64,000 nt of DNA. Origin: Pseudoxanthomonas sp. X-1. GTDB lineage: Bacteria; Pseudomonadota; Gammaproteobacteria; Xanthomonadales; Xanthomonadaceae. The translations under genes were made by a program, and so were the position numbers. Below are positions 54,246-62,103 of the stretch, in pieces. The notes under the pieces were generated by a model that saw only the letters and a list, made by a program, of their open reading frames with translations, ran no database searches and had not been told where the DNA came from. The stretch's first letter is position 1. Each line of letters starts with the position of its first letter. The stretch lies in the NCBI RefSeq assembly GCF_020042665.1, contig NZ_CP083376.1:2578001-2642000 (forward strand), read 5' to 3'.

Positions 54246-54986
54246 ATGAGAACCATCAAGGCCAGCCGCTCGCTGCTGTTCGTGGACGACGACACGACCC
54301 TGTCATCGCTGGTCGGCGAATACTTCGAGCAGCGCGGCTACGAGGTCGACTACGCCTCCGATGGCCTGTCAGGGTTCAGACTGGGCAGCGCGCGCCACTA
54401 CGACGTGGTCGTCTCGGACGTGAAGATGCCCAGAATGGATGGGCTGGCGATGTGCCGCGCGCTCAAGCGCAGCGCGTATGGACGGGTCCCGGTGCTGCTG
54501 CTGAGCTGCTCGGGACAGGCACAGGAGCGCATCCTGGGCCTGCAGGCCGGCGCTGACGACTTCGTTCCCAAGCCTTTCGCCATCCAGGAGCTGGAGGCGA
54601 GGGTCAAGGCGCTGATCCAGCGCACGCGCGGACTCGTGCAGGGCACGCAGCTGCAGGTGGCCGAGCTCAGGCTCGACGTGTCCAACAGGATCGCGCTCAG
54701 GGGGCAGGCGCGGATCAAGCTCACGCCGGTGCAGACACAGCTGCTTTCGATCCTGATGTTGGCCTCCCCCGCCGTCGTGTCCAGGTCCGAACTGGAGCGC
54801 ACCGTCTGGGGCAGCGACATGCCGGACTCGGACACGCTGAGGAGCCATATCCATTGCCTGCGCAAGCTGGTCGATCGTCCCTTCGAGCAGAAGATGATCC
54901 ATAGCGTCACCAACCGGGGCTACCGCCTGCTCGAGCCGATCAGGGCGCGCGCGGAGCGCGTCGCGTGTCTCGCGATGGGCGCCTGA
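54246..54986 (+). CDS. Orphan OmpR/PhoB-family response regulator
   Basis: A 246-residue regulator. The receiver has phospho-acceptor D58 in VVVSDVKMPRMDG and K109 in FVPKPFA. The winged helix is at about residues 140-230 (DTLRSHIHCLRKLVDR, SVTNRGYRLLEP). AGGAG lies close upstream. No sensor kinase is adjacent. It sits next to a hydrophilin, DUF2934 and DUF3606 genes, so it may be a stress regulator, but this is guilt by association. Confidence 0.9.
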   Translation: MRTIKASRSLLFVDDDTTLSSLVGEYFEQRGYEVDYASDGLSGFRLGSARHYDVVVSDVKMPRMDGLAMCRALKRSAYGRVPVLLLSCSGQAQERILGLQAGADDFVPKPFAIQELEARVKALIQRTRGLVQGTQLQVAELRLDVSNRIALRGQARIKLTPVQTQLLSILMLASPAVVSRSELERTVWGSDMPDSDTLRSHIHCLRKLVDRPFEQKMIHSVTNRGYRLLEPIRARAERVACLAMGA

Positions 54987-54999
54987 CCGGAGGTGTCGC

Positions 55000-55203
55000 A
55001 TGGACGAAGCCACTTATCGGGAACGGGTCGCGCGGATGGCACACCAGATCTGGGAGGCCGAAGGCCGTCCCGACGGCCGCGCGGACAGGCACTGGATCAT
55101 GGCCTGCCGCCTGGTGGACGCCGAACTGCGCGTCGAGCACGGCGACGCGGAACCGCCTGGCGACCATCCGGCAGACGGCGCCGGTGAGCGCGTCCGTTCG
55201 TGA
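55000..55203 (+). CDS. DUF2934 domain-containing protein
   Basis: A 67-residue protein. YRERVARMAHQIWEAEGRPDGRADRHWIMAC is the DUF2934 core, with the usual IWEAEGRPxGR and HWxxA marks. It starts 13 bases after the regulator stop with GGAGG at the proper distance. Small cytoplasmic protein of unknown function, often found near stress genes. Confidence 0.9.
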   Translation: MDEATYRERVARMAHQIWEAEGRPDGRADRHWIMACRLVDAELRVEHGDAEPPGDHPADGAGERVRS

Positions 55204-55296
55204 TCCTCACGACCCGGCCCAGGGCATGCCGCCGCGTGAGGCCTTGACCCTTCTTCCGCATGGACCGCCGCCCATTCCCGTTGCGAGGCGCATCAG

Positions 55297-55485
55297 ATGA
55301 ACACATCGCGTGGCAGACAGCCCGATCCTGGCGCTAGGCCGGAAAAGATCGAACTCACCGAGGAGTGGGAGCTCATCTACTGGACGCAGCATTTCGATAC
55401 CGACGAACAGACGCTGCGCGCGGCGATCGAGGAAACCGGGAACATTCCCGACCAGGTCAAGCGGCATCTGGAAAGCAGGCGGTAG
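55297..55485 (+). CDS. DUF3606 domain-containing protein
   Basis: A 62-residue protein. IELTEEWELIYWTQHFDTDEQTLRAAIEETG is the DUF3606 core, and the C-terminal NIPDQVKRHLESR completes it. Unknown function; often co-located with DUF2934 proteins. Third gene on the plus strand after the regulator. Confidence 0.9.
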   Translation: MNTSRGRQPDPGARPEKIELTEEWELIYWTQHFDTDEQTLRAAIEETGNIPDQVKRHLESRR

Positions 55486-55525
55486 GGCGCGGGCAGCGCC
55501 CGCAGCCGAACCGCCGTCGCCAGCC

Positions 55526-56092
55526 CTAGCGTGAAGCCGGACTCGTCTCAACGCCCGCGCTCTGGTCGGTCTCCGGCGGCGGTGGCCTGGCGCCGCGCGC
55601 GCGGTATGAGGGCAGCACGGGCGCATCCGCGGCGGGCGGCGCCGCCTCGAGCCGGCGGATATGGCGCTTCATCTCGGCGATCTCCCGCACCTGCGCGTCG
55701 ATGATGCGATCGGCCAGCAGGCGAACTTCGGGATCACGGATCCGCGCCCGCTCGCTGGTCATGATGGCGATGGAGTGATGCGGGATCATCGCCCGCATGT
55801 AGCTGACATCGCCCACCGTGCGCTGGCTGCGCACCATCCATAGCGCCAGCGCGAAGACCGCGACCGCCGCGACACAGATGCCGATGTTCACGCCGCGGCG
55901 CGGATACATGCGCCACATGAAGGCCAGCATGACCAGCGCCATGGTCGCGCCCATGACCAGCGCCATCCACAGGCGCGTCTGGCTGAATTCCATGTGCTCC
56001 AGCACGAACGTGTTGAGGTACATCAGGCCGAACATGACCACGGTGGACGTGGCGATCATGGCCGCGAATCGGGAATAGCCCATCGCGTTCAT
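55526..56092 (-). CDS. DUF305 membrane protein (chromosomal copy)
   Basis: A 188-residue protein starting MNAMGYSRFAAM after CCGGAG. Three membrane segments (about 7-27, 38-55 and 64-82) precede a periplasmic DUF305 unit, YMRAMIPHHSIAIMTSERARIRDPEVRLLADRIIDAQVREIAEM. The paired His in PHH and Met residues are typical of this family and suggest metal binding, possibly copper. The Pro-rich tail is variable. A related copy is encoded 3 kb away inside the ICE. Confidence 0.88.
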   Translation of the reverse strand: MNAMGYSRFAAMIATSTVVMFGLMYLNTFVLEHMEFSQTRLWMALVMGATMALVMLAFMWRMYPRRGVNIGICVAAVAVFALALWMVRSQRTVGDVSYMRAMIPHHSIAIMTSERARIRDPEVRLLADRIIDAQVREIAEMKRHIRRLEAAPPAADAPVLPSYRARGARPPPPETDQSAGVETSPASR

Positions 56093-56288
56093 CGGACGCT
56101 CCGGATGCCAGGAACGCAGCCAACCTAGTCCTGCGATCGTCAACATCGGATCATGAAAGGCCGCCGCCGCGATGGGCGAAGTCAAGGACAGCCCCGCCTC
56201 GGGCGTCGCGTGACCAAGCCCGCTCTCTGCGGCTCTTCTGACCCAACGAGTATCGCCCTACCCCAGTCACATCTTGAACTTCACTTGC

Positions 56289-56316
56289 ACGAAAAAGCCC
56301 CGCCGAAGCGGGGCTT
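56289..56316 (-). terminator. Terminator of the secreted-protein gene
   Basis: AAAGCCCCGC-CGAA-GCGGGGCTT with T tract on the minus strand (CTTTTTCGTG), about 15 bases after the stop of the gene at 56331. Confidence 0.85.
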
Positions 56317-56330
56317 GGTACTCATCGCCG

Positions 56331-56729
56331 TTACGGGTACACCATGGTCATTTCAAATCCGTATCCGTCCATCAAGTCCCCTTCCTGACTTTCGCACTGC
56401 GAAGTCAATGCACAAGCCTCCTGCTTGGTGTACGGAGGACTCCCCGTCAGCGTCGTTTTAATCTCATTATCAATGTGCTCCGTGCACTCGCCCTCAGAAT
56501 TGCAGGTCTGGTAAAGCTCCCCGCATCCACCTTGAACATGAAGTACGTACGGCGACTGCCTATTGCCGCCGACCCAATGGACGTTGTTGCAATAGACCAC
56601 ATCCTGCCCGACCGGATTTGCGGACGCGTCGAGGTAGATGTAATTGTTTGCCTTGGTCCTGGCAGCCTCGGCGTTAAACGAATAGCCAGCGAACAGGCAA
56701 ATCCCCACCATCAAAGTCATGATCTTCAT
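56331..56729 (-). CDS. Small secreted hypothetical protein, AT-richer than neighbours
   Basis: A 132-residue protein. The signal peptide is MKIMTLMVGICLFAGYSFNAEA, preceded by AAGGAG. The mature part has six or so Cys (VVYCNNVHW, GGCGELYQTCNSEGECTEH, ACALTSQCES), suggesting disulfides in the periplasm or outside. GC content is visibly lower than in the flanks, hinting at acquisition. I recognise no family with certainty; short DUF6289-type Xanthomonas proteins share the general layout. Confidence 0.7.
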   Translation of the reverse strand: MKIMTLMVGICLFAGYSFNAEAARTKANNYIYLDASANPVGQDVVYCNNVHWVGGNRQSPYVLHVQGGCGELYQTCNSEGECTEHIDNEIKTTLTGSPPYTKQEACALTSQCESQEGDLMDGYGFEMTMVYP

Positions 56730-57114
56730 GCGCAGCTCCTTGTGCATTGAAAAGACGCTGATCCATTGGCAACCCAAGCCAACGTCAGCCAGGACTCAAT
56801 AGCACACATCCCTCTTCGCGAGAAGGAGGCCCGTCTTGTCTAAGGAACAAGCGCATTTCGCCCGGGGGGCAACGAGCACCTGGCAAGCCGGTGGCTTGAA
56901 CTGGTAGCTCGCTAACGCTGGAAGGGACTAGCCGCGATCGACCAACCCCTCGAACGGGAGATGACAGCCGCCGCGAGACCCATCGTTGCGCAGCCTCGCA
57001 CTCCCTGAAATCGCCGATGAATAGCGCGTCGTCCACCTTGCTCAGGTGGCAGCAGGGTGCCCAGCGGAAGCCTTCGGGGAGGATCATGCCGGCACGTCAC
57101 CCGCAGCCAGTAGA
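56730..57114. other. Spacer of about 385 bases, possibly holding a decayed gene
   Basis: One minus-strand frame (56785-57087) reads LPEGFRWAPCCHLSKVDDALFIGDF, faintly like a short Xanthomonas protein family, then loses the pattern. No ribosome site supports it. Treated as a possible remnant. Confidence 0.3.
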
Positions 57115-58233
57115 TCACGCCCTCGAACGTCGGGCCGTCGATGCCTTGCCGTTCCATGAGCGAGACCCCAGGTCCAACCGCTCGGCGATGCCCTGGGGGC
57201 CGATGTCTCCGGCGCGATTGATGAGCACCACGACAGTTCGTCGCAAAGCGGGGACATGGCGGAGGTATCCCGTAAAGCCCGCCGTTCCGCCGCCATGCCC
57301 CACCACCTGGCCACCATCGGCCAGCTCCCAACCCGCGCCCCAGCCGGCTGAACCACCGTCGGCAAGCCGCGTGTCACGCCACATCTCATGCAGCGGCCCG
57401 GCGGGCAGCAGTTTGCCCTGGTCCAAGGCGACGGCGAAACGCGCCATGTCGTCGATGCTGGCAAGCAATCCACCGGCGGCCCAGGCCGAGCCAGGGGCGG
57501 TAATGGGTGGGTCGAGCCAACGGCCATCCTGGTAGAGATGACCCTGGGCAATGAGACGGCGATCGCCTGCGCGACGCGGGCCGGCATCCCGCATCTTCAG
57601 TGGGCCCAGGATTTCGTCCTGCAGGAATTGCCAATAGTCCGCACCAGTCACCCGCTCAATGGCGAGCCCGAGCAGGATGTAGTTGGTGTTGGAGTAGGCG
57701 TGTCGTGTCCCCGGCGCGAAGTCGAGAGGCGCTTGCGCGACCATCGCCAGCAGTTCCCGCGGCGTGGGATCCGTCGGCATCAGTTCAAGGAAGTTTCCCT
57801 CGTTGAGGTAGTTCGGGACGCCGGACGTGTGGCTGAGCAGCCTGGAGAGTGCGATCGGCTGCCACGCCGCAGGCAAGTCGTCCACGTAGCGGCCGATGGG
57901 AGCATCCACATCGAGCAGGCCACGCTGTCGAAGCCGGAACACCAGCAGGGCGGTGAAGACCTTGGTGATGGAACCCAGCTCGAACACGGTATGGCGGTCG
58001 ACCGGCGCATCGCTGGCATCGTTGCGCCGCCCCGCCGTCGCCAATGCGGTCACCCGTCCCCGGTCCACCAGGACCGCGGCCATTCCCGGCTGATGTTCCG
58101 CCTTCAGAAGGTCGGACAGGGAGTGGCTTCTTGCCGACGGTTGGCCGCCTCCACGTGCGCCAAACAGGGCAAGCCCAGCCCCTGCGCCGAGCAGTGCGGT
58201 ACACAAGCGACGTCGTGTCGGGTCATTCCGCAT
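57115..58233 (-). CDS. Exported serine hydrolase, beta-lactamase fold (class C / esterase-like)
   Basis: A 372-residue protein. The N-terminus RNDPTRRRLCTALLGAGAGLALFGARGG is a Tat-like export signal. The active site is SITK (Ser and Lys in FELGSITKVF), the second motif is YSN (AYSNTNYILLG) and the third GHGGGTAGF (in place of KTG, as in esterase- and peptidase-like members). It may hydrolyse esters, D-amino-peptides or lactams. The end differs from the usual and might be altered. It lies just left of tRNA-Leu. Confidence 0.85.
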   Translation of the reverse strand: MRNDPTRRRLCTALLGAGAGLALFGARGGGQPSARSHSLSDLLKAEHQPGMAAVLVDRGRVTALATAGRRNDASDAPVDRHTVFELGSITKVFTALLVFRLRQRGLLDVDAPIGRYVDDLPAAWQPIALSRLLSHTSGVPNYLNEGNFLELMPTDPTPRELLAMVAQAPLDFAPGTRHAYSNTNYILLGLAIERVTGADYWQFLQDEILGPLKMRDAGPRRAGDRRLIAQGHLYQDGRWLDPPITAPGSAWAAGGLLASIDDMARFAVALDQGKLLPAGPLHEMWRDTRLADGGSAGWGAGWELADGGQVVGHGGGTAGFTGYLRHVPALRRTVVVLINRAGDIGPQGIAERLDLGSRSWNGKASTARRSRA

Positions 58234-58283
58234 CGGCAGAAGGTTTGCGGTCCGCTTGCTCGAATATTCGTCGGAGTTCGACT

Positions 58284-58370
58284 TGGTGCCCGGAGCCGGA
58301 ATCGAACCGGCAAGGGATTGCTCCCGGCGGATTTTAAGTCCGATGCGTCTACCAGTTTCGCCATCCGGGC
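58284..58370 (-). tRNA. tRNA-Leu (anticodon TAA)
   Basis: 87 nt with a variable arm. Acceptor GCCCGGA pairs with TCCGGGC, the anticodon stem/loop includes GGACTTAAAATCC (anticodon TAA), the T arm is CGGTTCGATTCCG, and CCA is encoded. It reads TTA codons. It lies outside the ICE. Confidence 0.97.
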
Positions 58371-58436
58371 AGGACGGTGCGCAGGCTAGCAGGAACCCCA
58401 CCTCGCACGCACGCGGTTCGGCGCGCTTGGGAGCCG

Positions 58437-58472
58437 CCAAAAACGAACAGGGCCCTGTTTCCAGGGCCCTGT
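58437..58472 (-). terminator. Terminator directly after the tRNA-Gly fragment
   Basis: Minus-strand hairpin CAGGGCCCTG-GAAA-CAGGGCCCTG followed by TTCGTTTTT. It stands 26 bases beyond the tRNA-Gly 3' fragment at 58499, where the terminator of a complete tRNA-Gly gene would be. Confidence 0.8.
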
Positions 58473-58498
58473 CGTCGGCCGGCGGGGCCGGCGGTGTT

Positions 58499-58516
58499 TG
58501 GAGCGGGAAACGAGTC
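58499..58516 (-). other. ICE attachment site: 3'-end fragment of tRNA-Gly
   Basis: The minus strand reads GACTCGTTTCCCGCTCCA, which agrees with the T-arm end, acceptor arm and CCA of bacterial tRNA-Gly(GCC), the integration site of ICEclc-type elements. The rest of the tRNA is absent to the right, where AT-richer element DNA begins. The intact tRNA-Gly should be at the far right end of the element. Confidence 0.75.
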
Positions 58517-58903
58517 ATGCACTAGAGCGCTAAGTCTCTGTTTCCCAATCACTTTCTCCACTGTGGTGATCAGCGAAGAACTCAATTATAGCCTTGTTTT
58601 TCGCCCTCGGCAACAAAGTTCATCCAACCACTTCCACCAGCGTCCAAGGATGATCCATCCACCCGTCGTTACGCCTGATGCGTCCAGCTGCTGAGCGGGT
58701 TCGCTATCGAACTCCAACTTGCGACGATCATGACTTGCGCTCGCTCCGCAGGCAGCGCGGGGTGGTGTCGCGTGGACTACCTGGCACCTGGACGGCTGTA
58801 GGACACAACCGCCGGCATCGGAACACCGCAAGTACTCATCTTTACATCGCTGCGGCTAACTTCGCCGGAGCGCAACGCGGCGCCAGTGTAGTGGCAGCCA
58901 GCC
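58517..58903. other. ICE terminal spacer without a gene
   Basis: About 390 bases between the att fragment and the DUF305 gene. It is AT-richer near the att site. No coding sequence supported. Confidence 0.45.
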
Positions 58904-59404
58904 TCAACGAAGGCGTGCAGCAATCCGGTTCATCTGCTCGATCTCCGCGCGCTGGCCATCGGAAATCGCTTGGCATAGGTTGACGAGTTCCGGATCTGAG
59001 AGCTGCGCCTCGCGGCACATGAGGATCGCTCCCGAATGGTGCGGGACCATAGACGCGATGAACTGTCGATCGCCGATTCCGGTTTGAGCACGGGTAGCGG
59101 CAAAAGAACCGAGTGTGAGAACGGCAAACAAGCCGTACAGCACGAGATTGAGCCGCCGGTTTGGAAACATGCCGGGCATTGTCGCTAGCATGAAGATGCC
59201 CATTGGCGCCCACATAGTGACCGCCATGTAGAGCATGTTGAGATTGTTTCTGAAGTCCCTGGCGCCGTCGATCATGCTGAACATTACGAAGTACATGACG
59301 ACGAGGCCCAACACCATGTTCACCCAGAACTTGGCGTATGGTCGGCCGTGCTTACCCATCTGACCGGATGTGTGATGTTGATGTTCATGGGAATGTTCAG
59401 CCAT
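58904..59404 (-). CDS. DUF305 membrane protein (ICE copy)
   Basis: A 166-residue protein starting MAEHSHEHQHHTSG after AGGAGACGGAG. The His-rich N-terminus may bind metal. Three membrane segments (about 27-45, 57-75 and 85-105) precede the DUF305 core ASMVPHHSGAILMCREAQLSDPELVNLCQAI. This family is common in copper and heavy-metal islands. It is related to, but clearly diverged from, the chromosomal protein encoded at 55526. First gene inside the element. Confidence 0.88.
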   Translation of the reverse strand: MAEHSHEHQHHTSGQMGKHGRPYAKFWVNMVLGLVVMYFVMFSMIDGARDFRNNLNMLYMAVTMWAPMGIFMLATMPGMFPNRRLNLVLYGLFAVLTLGSFAATRAQTGIGDRQFIASMVPHHSGAILMCREAQLSDPELVNLCQAISDGQRAEIEQMNRIAARLR

Positions 59405-59854
59405 CTCCGTCTCCTATGTGCTGGGGCAACCTGGCAGGGTCACTGGTACTGCGGCAGATACTTTGTCGATATATCAGCATGTGGAGCGATGCATCACTAA
59501 CCGCTGATTTCCAGTCCCCAACTGGACGTAGGGGCGTCGAACGCTTCAACTCGCTGGTCTTGAACCGTCTGGATATCAGACCATACCAAATCGGTCTTGA
59601 TGGGCTTTGCGCCACCTATGACGCTGGTACCGTGAGCGCCAATATCGAGCTTGCGTCCTCATCGCTCGATGGGCCGGCAACTGATCGATTCTTGCATATC
59701 AAGCAAGACAAGGCCACCTGCGGCGGACGCCAATGGCCTCCTCCGCCTTCGCTTAGGGCATCGCCTCAAGCGTCCGTCGCAGGCCATAACGACACAACAG
59801 CCCTTGGGCAAGAAAGGAGCCGGTGATGTAGCGCACCCGAAAGGAGACGAAGAC
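59405..59854. other. Spacer of 450 bases inside the ICE
   Basis: No supported gene. Frames in both strands are short and lack starts. It should contain the promoters of the diverging DUF305 gene and the 248-residue gene. Confidence 0.4.
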
Positions 59855-60601
59855 ATGCACAAGGACATTTCAACATCAAAGGTGTTCTATCGTCCCATCG
59901 AGGCGGCCATCCGATGGGCTGGGTTGCTGCGGTATCTCCCGATGATCCTGGCCACGATCGCGTCACCGCGTGTCCTGCCTCGGTCGCTGAACTGCCCTCG
60001 ATGGAATGAGTGCCGGCTGCACTCGGAACGTATCTATGACGGCATCCTCAACGGAGAGCTGCCCTACGGCAAGAACGGGATCACGCTCAATGATCCGAAC
60101 CTGCTCAATTCTCTGGATCTGACTGTTCGCCATGTCGATCTAAAACGCTGGATGCGCACCCACTATCCCGAGCACCGGCCAGGATTTCTGTTCAGCCGTG
60201 GCGAACGCATGGCGCATCCTTTCATCACCATGGAAACAGGACAGGCGATCCTCGTGGAGCGGCTGGCCCTTCAGGCCGCGCTTGAACAAGCCCGACGTGA
60301 GATGCGAGAACTGCAGGAGCAGCACGACACGCTACTCAAGCAATCCTCGGTGCTGTTGGCATCCAAGCAATGCGAGATCAGCGAACGGGCGGAAACGACC
60401 TATCTCAACATCATTGGAGGGATGTTGACGCTGATGCTGAGCCAGTCGCCTTCAGGCGTGCCCTATTCCAGCTTCAAAACGCAGGAGGCCCTTGTCTCTG
60501 CATTGGTCGCCCACTACGGCGGCACCATGGGCATCACTGAGCGCACCTTAAACGGAAAGTTCGCCAACGCTAAGAGGTACGTTCGTAGCGCAAGCGCATG
60601 A
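59855..60601 (+). CDS. ICE-borne protein of unknown function
   Basis: A 248-residue protein with AAGGAG just before the ATG. A hydrophobic stretch near residue 30 (LPMILATIASP) is followed by a basic N-terminal half (RWNECRLHSERIYDGIL, KRWMRTHYP). A coiled coil lies at about 145-180 (ALEQARREMRELQEQHDTLLKQ), and the C-terminal motif GITERTLNGKFANAKRYVRSAS is conserved-looking. The gene is also less GC-rich than the genome. I do not recognise the family. Its place before alpA/parA is usual for accessory or regulatory genes of such elements. Confidence 0.65.
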   Translation: MHKDISTSKVFYRPIEAAIRWAGLLRYLPMILATIASPRVLPRSLNCPRWNECRLHSERIYDGILNGELPYGKNGITLNDPNLLNSLDLTVRHVDLKRWMRTHYPEHRPGFLFSRGERMAHPFITMETGQAILVERLALQAALEQARREMRELQEQHDTLLKQSSVLLASKQCEISERAETTYLNIIGGMLTLMLSQSPSGVPYSSFKTQEALVSALVAHYGGTMGITERTLNGKFANAKRYVRSASA

Positions 60602-60619
60602 GGTTATCCAGCTTGTATG

Positions 60620-60638
60620 TGCAATCGCGGAGATTGCA
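60620..60638. promoter_or_regulatory. Inverted repeat upstream of the AlpA-like gene
   Basis: TGCAATC-GCGGA-GATTGCA has perfect 7-base arms, and a half-copy TTGCAATG follows. It lies 82 bases before the AlpA-like start, so it may be an operator for an element-encoded regulator. Confidence 0.5.
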
Positions 60639-60719
60639 TTTGCAATGTCTTTCCGCAGCCAGGTCTATTGAATAGAGGTCACGCCAACAAACGCCACCGA
60701 GCGTTCAGGAGTGACCGCC

Positions 60720-60932
60720 ATGTCGCAGACCCCTGTACTCCCGCCGAACGAGCGCCGCATCCTGCGGCTCGATGAAGTCGAAGCGAAGTCCGGCTTCAAA
60801 CGCGCCCACATCTACAACCTGATGAAGAAGCGCCAGTTCCCTCAGGCGCTGCGCCTGGGCGTGCGCGCTGTCGGCTGGGATTCGATCGAAATCGACCAGT
60901 GGATCGCCGAGCGCCTCAACCACCGGACCTGA
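60720..60932 (+). CDS. AlpA-family transcriptional regulator
   Basis: A 70-residue helix-turn-helix protein. ILRLDEVEAKSGFKRAHIYNLMKKRQFPQALRLGVRAVGWDSIEIDQWI is the AlpA/excisionase-like domain. AGGAG lies 8 bases before the ATG. AlpA-like genes open the maintenance module of many ICEs, just before parA, as here. Confidence 0.92.
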   Translation: MSQTPVLPPNERRILRLDEVEAKSGFKRAHIYNLMKKRQFPQALRLGVRAVGWDSIEIDQWIAERLNHRT

Positions 60933-60974
60933 CCCGCTCTCCCGCGGACTTCCCATTCCCAGCCGGAGAGCGCC

Positions 60975-61850
60975 ATGCAGGTCGTGTCCATCATTTCAAC
61001 GAAGGGCGGCGTCGGCAAGACCACGACGGCCGCCAACCTGGGCGGGCTCGCCGCGGACGCGGGCCTGCGCGTGCTGCTGCTCGATCTCGACGTGCAGCCC
61101 ACCTTGTCCTCCTACTACGAACTGACCCAGCGCGCGCCGGGCGGCATCTATGAGCTGTTGGCCTTCAACGAGCGCGACCTTGGCCAGCTCGTGTCCCGCA
61201 CGATCATCGCGGGCCTGGACCTGGTGCTGTCCGACGACCACCGGGGCGAGCTGAACACGTTGTTGCTGCATGCGCCGGATGGCCGCCTGCGGTTGCGGCA
61301 TCTGCTGCCAGCACTTGCTCCCCTCTACGACCTGGTGCTGATCGACACCCAGGGCGCGCGTTCCGTGCTGCTGGAGATGGCGGTGCTCGCCTCCGATCTC
61401 GCGCTGTCGCCCGTCACGCCGGAGATCCTCGCGGCACGCGAGCTGCGGCGCGGCACCATGCAGTTGCTCGAAGACATTGCGCCGTACCGGCACCTGGGCA
61501 TCGAACCGCCGCCGCTGCACTTGCTCATCAACCGCGTCCACCCGGTGTCCGCCAACGCACGGCTGATCCAGCAGGCCTTGCGCGACCTGTTCCAGGACAG
61601 CGCCGGCATCCGCGTGCTCGCCACCGACGTGCCGGCCATAGAAGCGTATCCACGTGCCGCAACGCGCGGCCTGCCGGTGCATCGGGTCGAGCACCGCCAG
61701 CCGCCCGGCAGAGTCGCCCCTGCCGCGCTCGACACGATGCGCGCGCTCGCCAGCGAGTTGTTCCCGCAATGGCAGGACCGACTGGCTCAAGTATCCGGCC
61801 GCCCGCAGCGACCTCTTGATCCTGGGAGGCCCCATGGCGAACGCACATGA
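60975..61850 (+). CDS. parA: ParA (Soj) family partition ATPase of the ICE
   Basis: A 291-residue deviant Walker ATPase. The motif is STKGGVGKTTTAANLGGLA (residues 10-28), DLDVQPTLSSYYEL follows, and LVLIDTQGARS is Walker B. The length and layout match ICE-type ParA (Soj) proteins that stabilise the element after excision. It follows alpA by 42 bases and overlaps the next small gene. Confidence 0.94.
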   Translation: MQVVSIISTKGGVGKTTTAANLGGLAADAGLRVLLLDLDVQPTLSSYYELTQRAPGGIYELLAFNERDLGQLVSRTIIAGLDLVLSDDHRGELNTLLLHAPDGRLRLRHLLPALAPLYDLVLIDTQGARSVLLEMAVLASDLALSPVTPEILAARELRRGTMQLLEDIAPYRHLGIEPPPLHLLINRVHPVSANARLIQQALRDLFQDSAGIRVLATDVPAIEAYPRAATRGLPVHRVEHRQPPGRVAPAALDTMRALASELFPQWQDRLAQVSGRPQRPLDPGRPHGERT

Positions 61851-62103
61851 GCTGGCCCGCGGCCACAAGCGGCTGCGCGCCCTGATCGAGTTCGCGGTCG
61901 GTGAGGGCTGGCACGTCAAGCGCACGCCGGGCGGGCACCTCAAGTTCACCAAGGCCGGCTGCGCGGCGATCTACACGAGTTCGACAGCGAGTGACCACCG
62001 GGCCGAATTGAACGCCCGTGCGCAGATCCGCCGCGCCGAGCGAGAGGCCCGCATGGCGCCGGCCGGCGGTCGTGGGGACTGCGAGGGGTGCGGCCATGGC
62101 TGA
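61834..62103 (+). CDS. HicA-like small protein between parA and parB
   Basis: An 89-residue protein starting MANAHELARGHKRLRALIE after GGGAGG; it overlaps the parA end by 17 bases. FAVGEGWHVKRTPGGHLKFTKAGCAAIYTSSTASD resembles the double-stranded-RNA-binding fold of HicA toxins, including the GGHLK active His. No HicB antitoxin partner is present. It is overlapped by the parB start. In this family of ICEs a small gene regularly lies here; its role is unknown. Confidence 0.7.
   Translation: MANAHELARGHKRLRALIEFAVGEGWHVKRTPGGHLKFTKAGCAAIYTSSTASDHRAELNARAQIRRAEREARMAPAGGRGDCEGCGHG

Noticed and set aside
56785..57087. 100-residue minus-strand frame
   Set aside because: The first 25 residues weakly resemble a short Xanthomonas family, but the rest does not and no ribosome site is present.
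58284..58370. tRNA-Leu as the ICE attachment site
   Set aside because: Its 3' end points left, away from the element, and no copy of its 3' end is seen to the right. The tRNA-Gly fragment at 58499 fits better.
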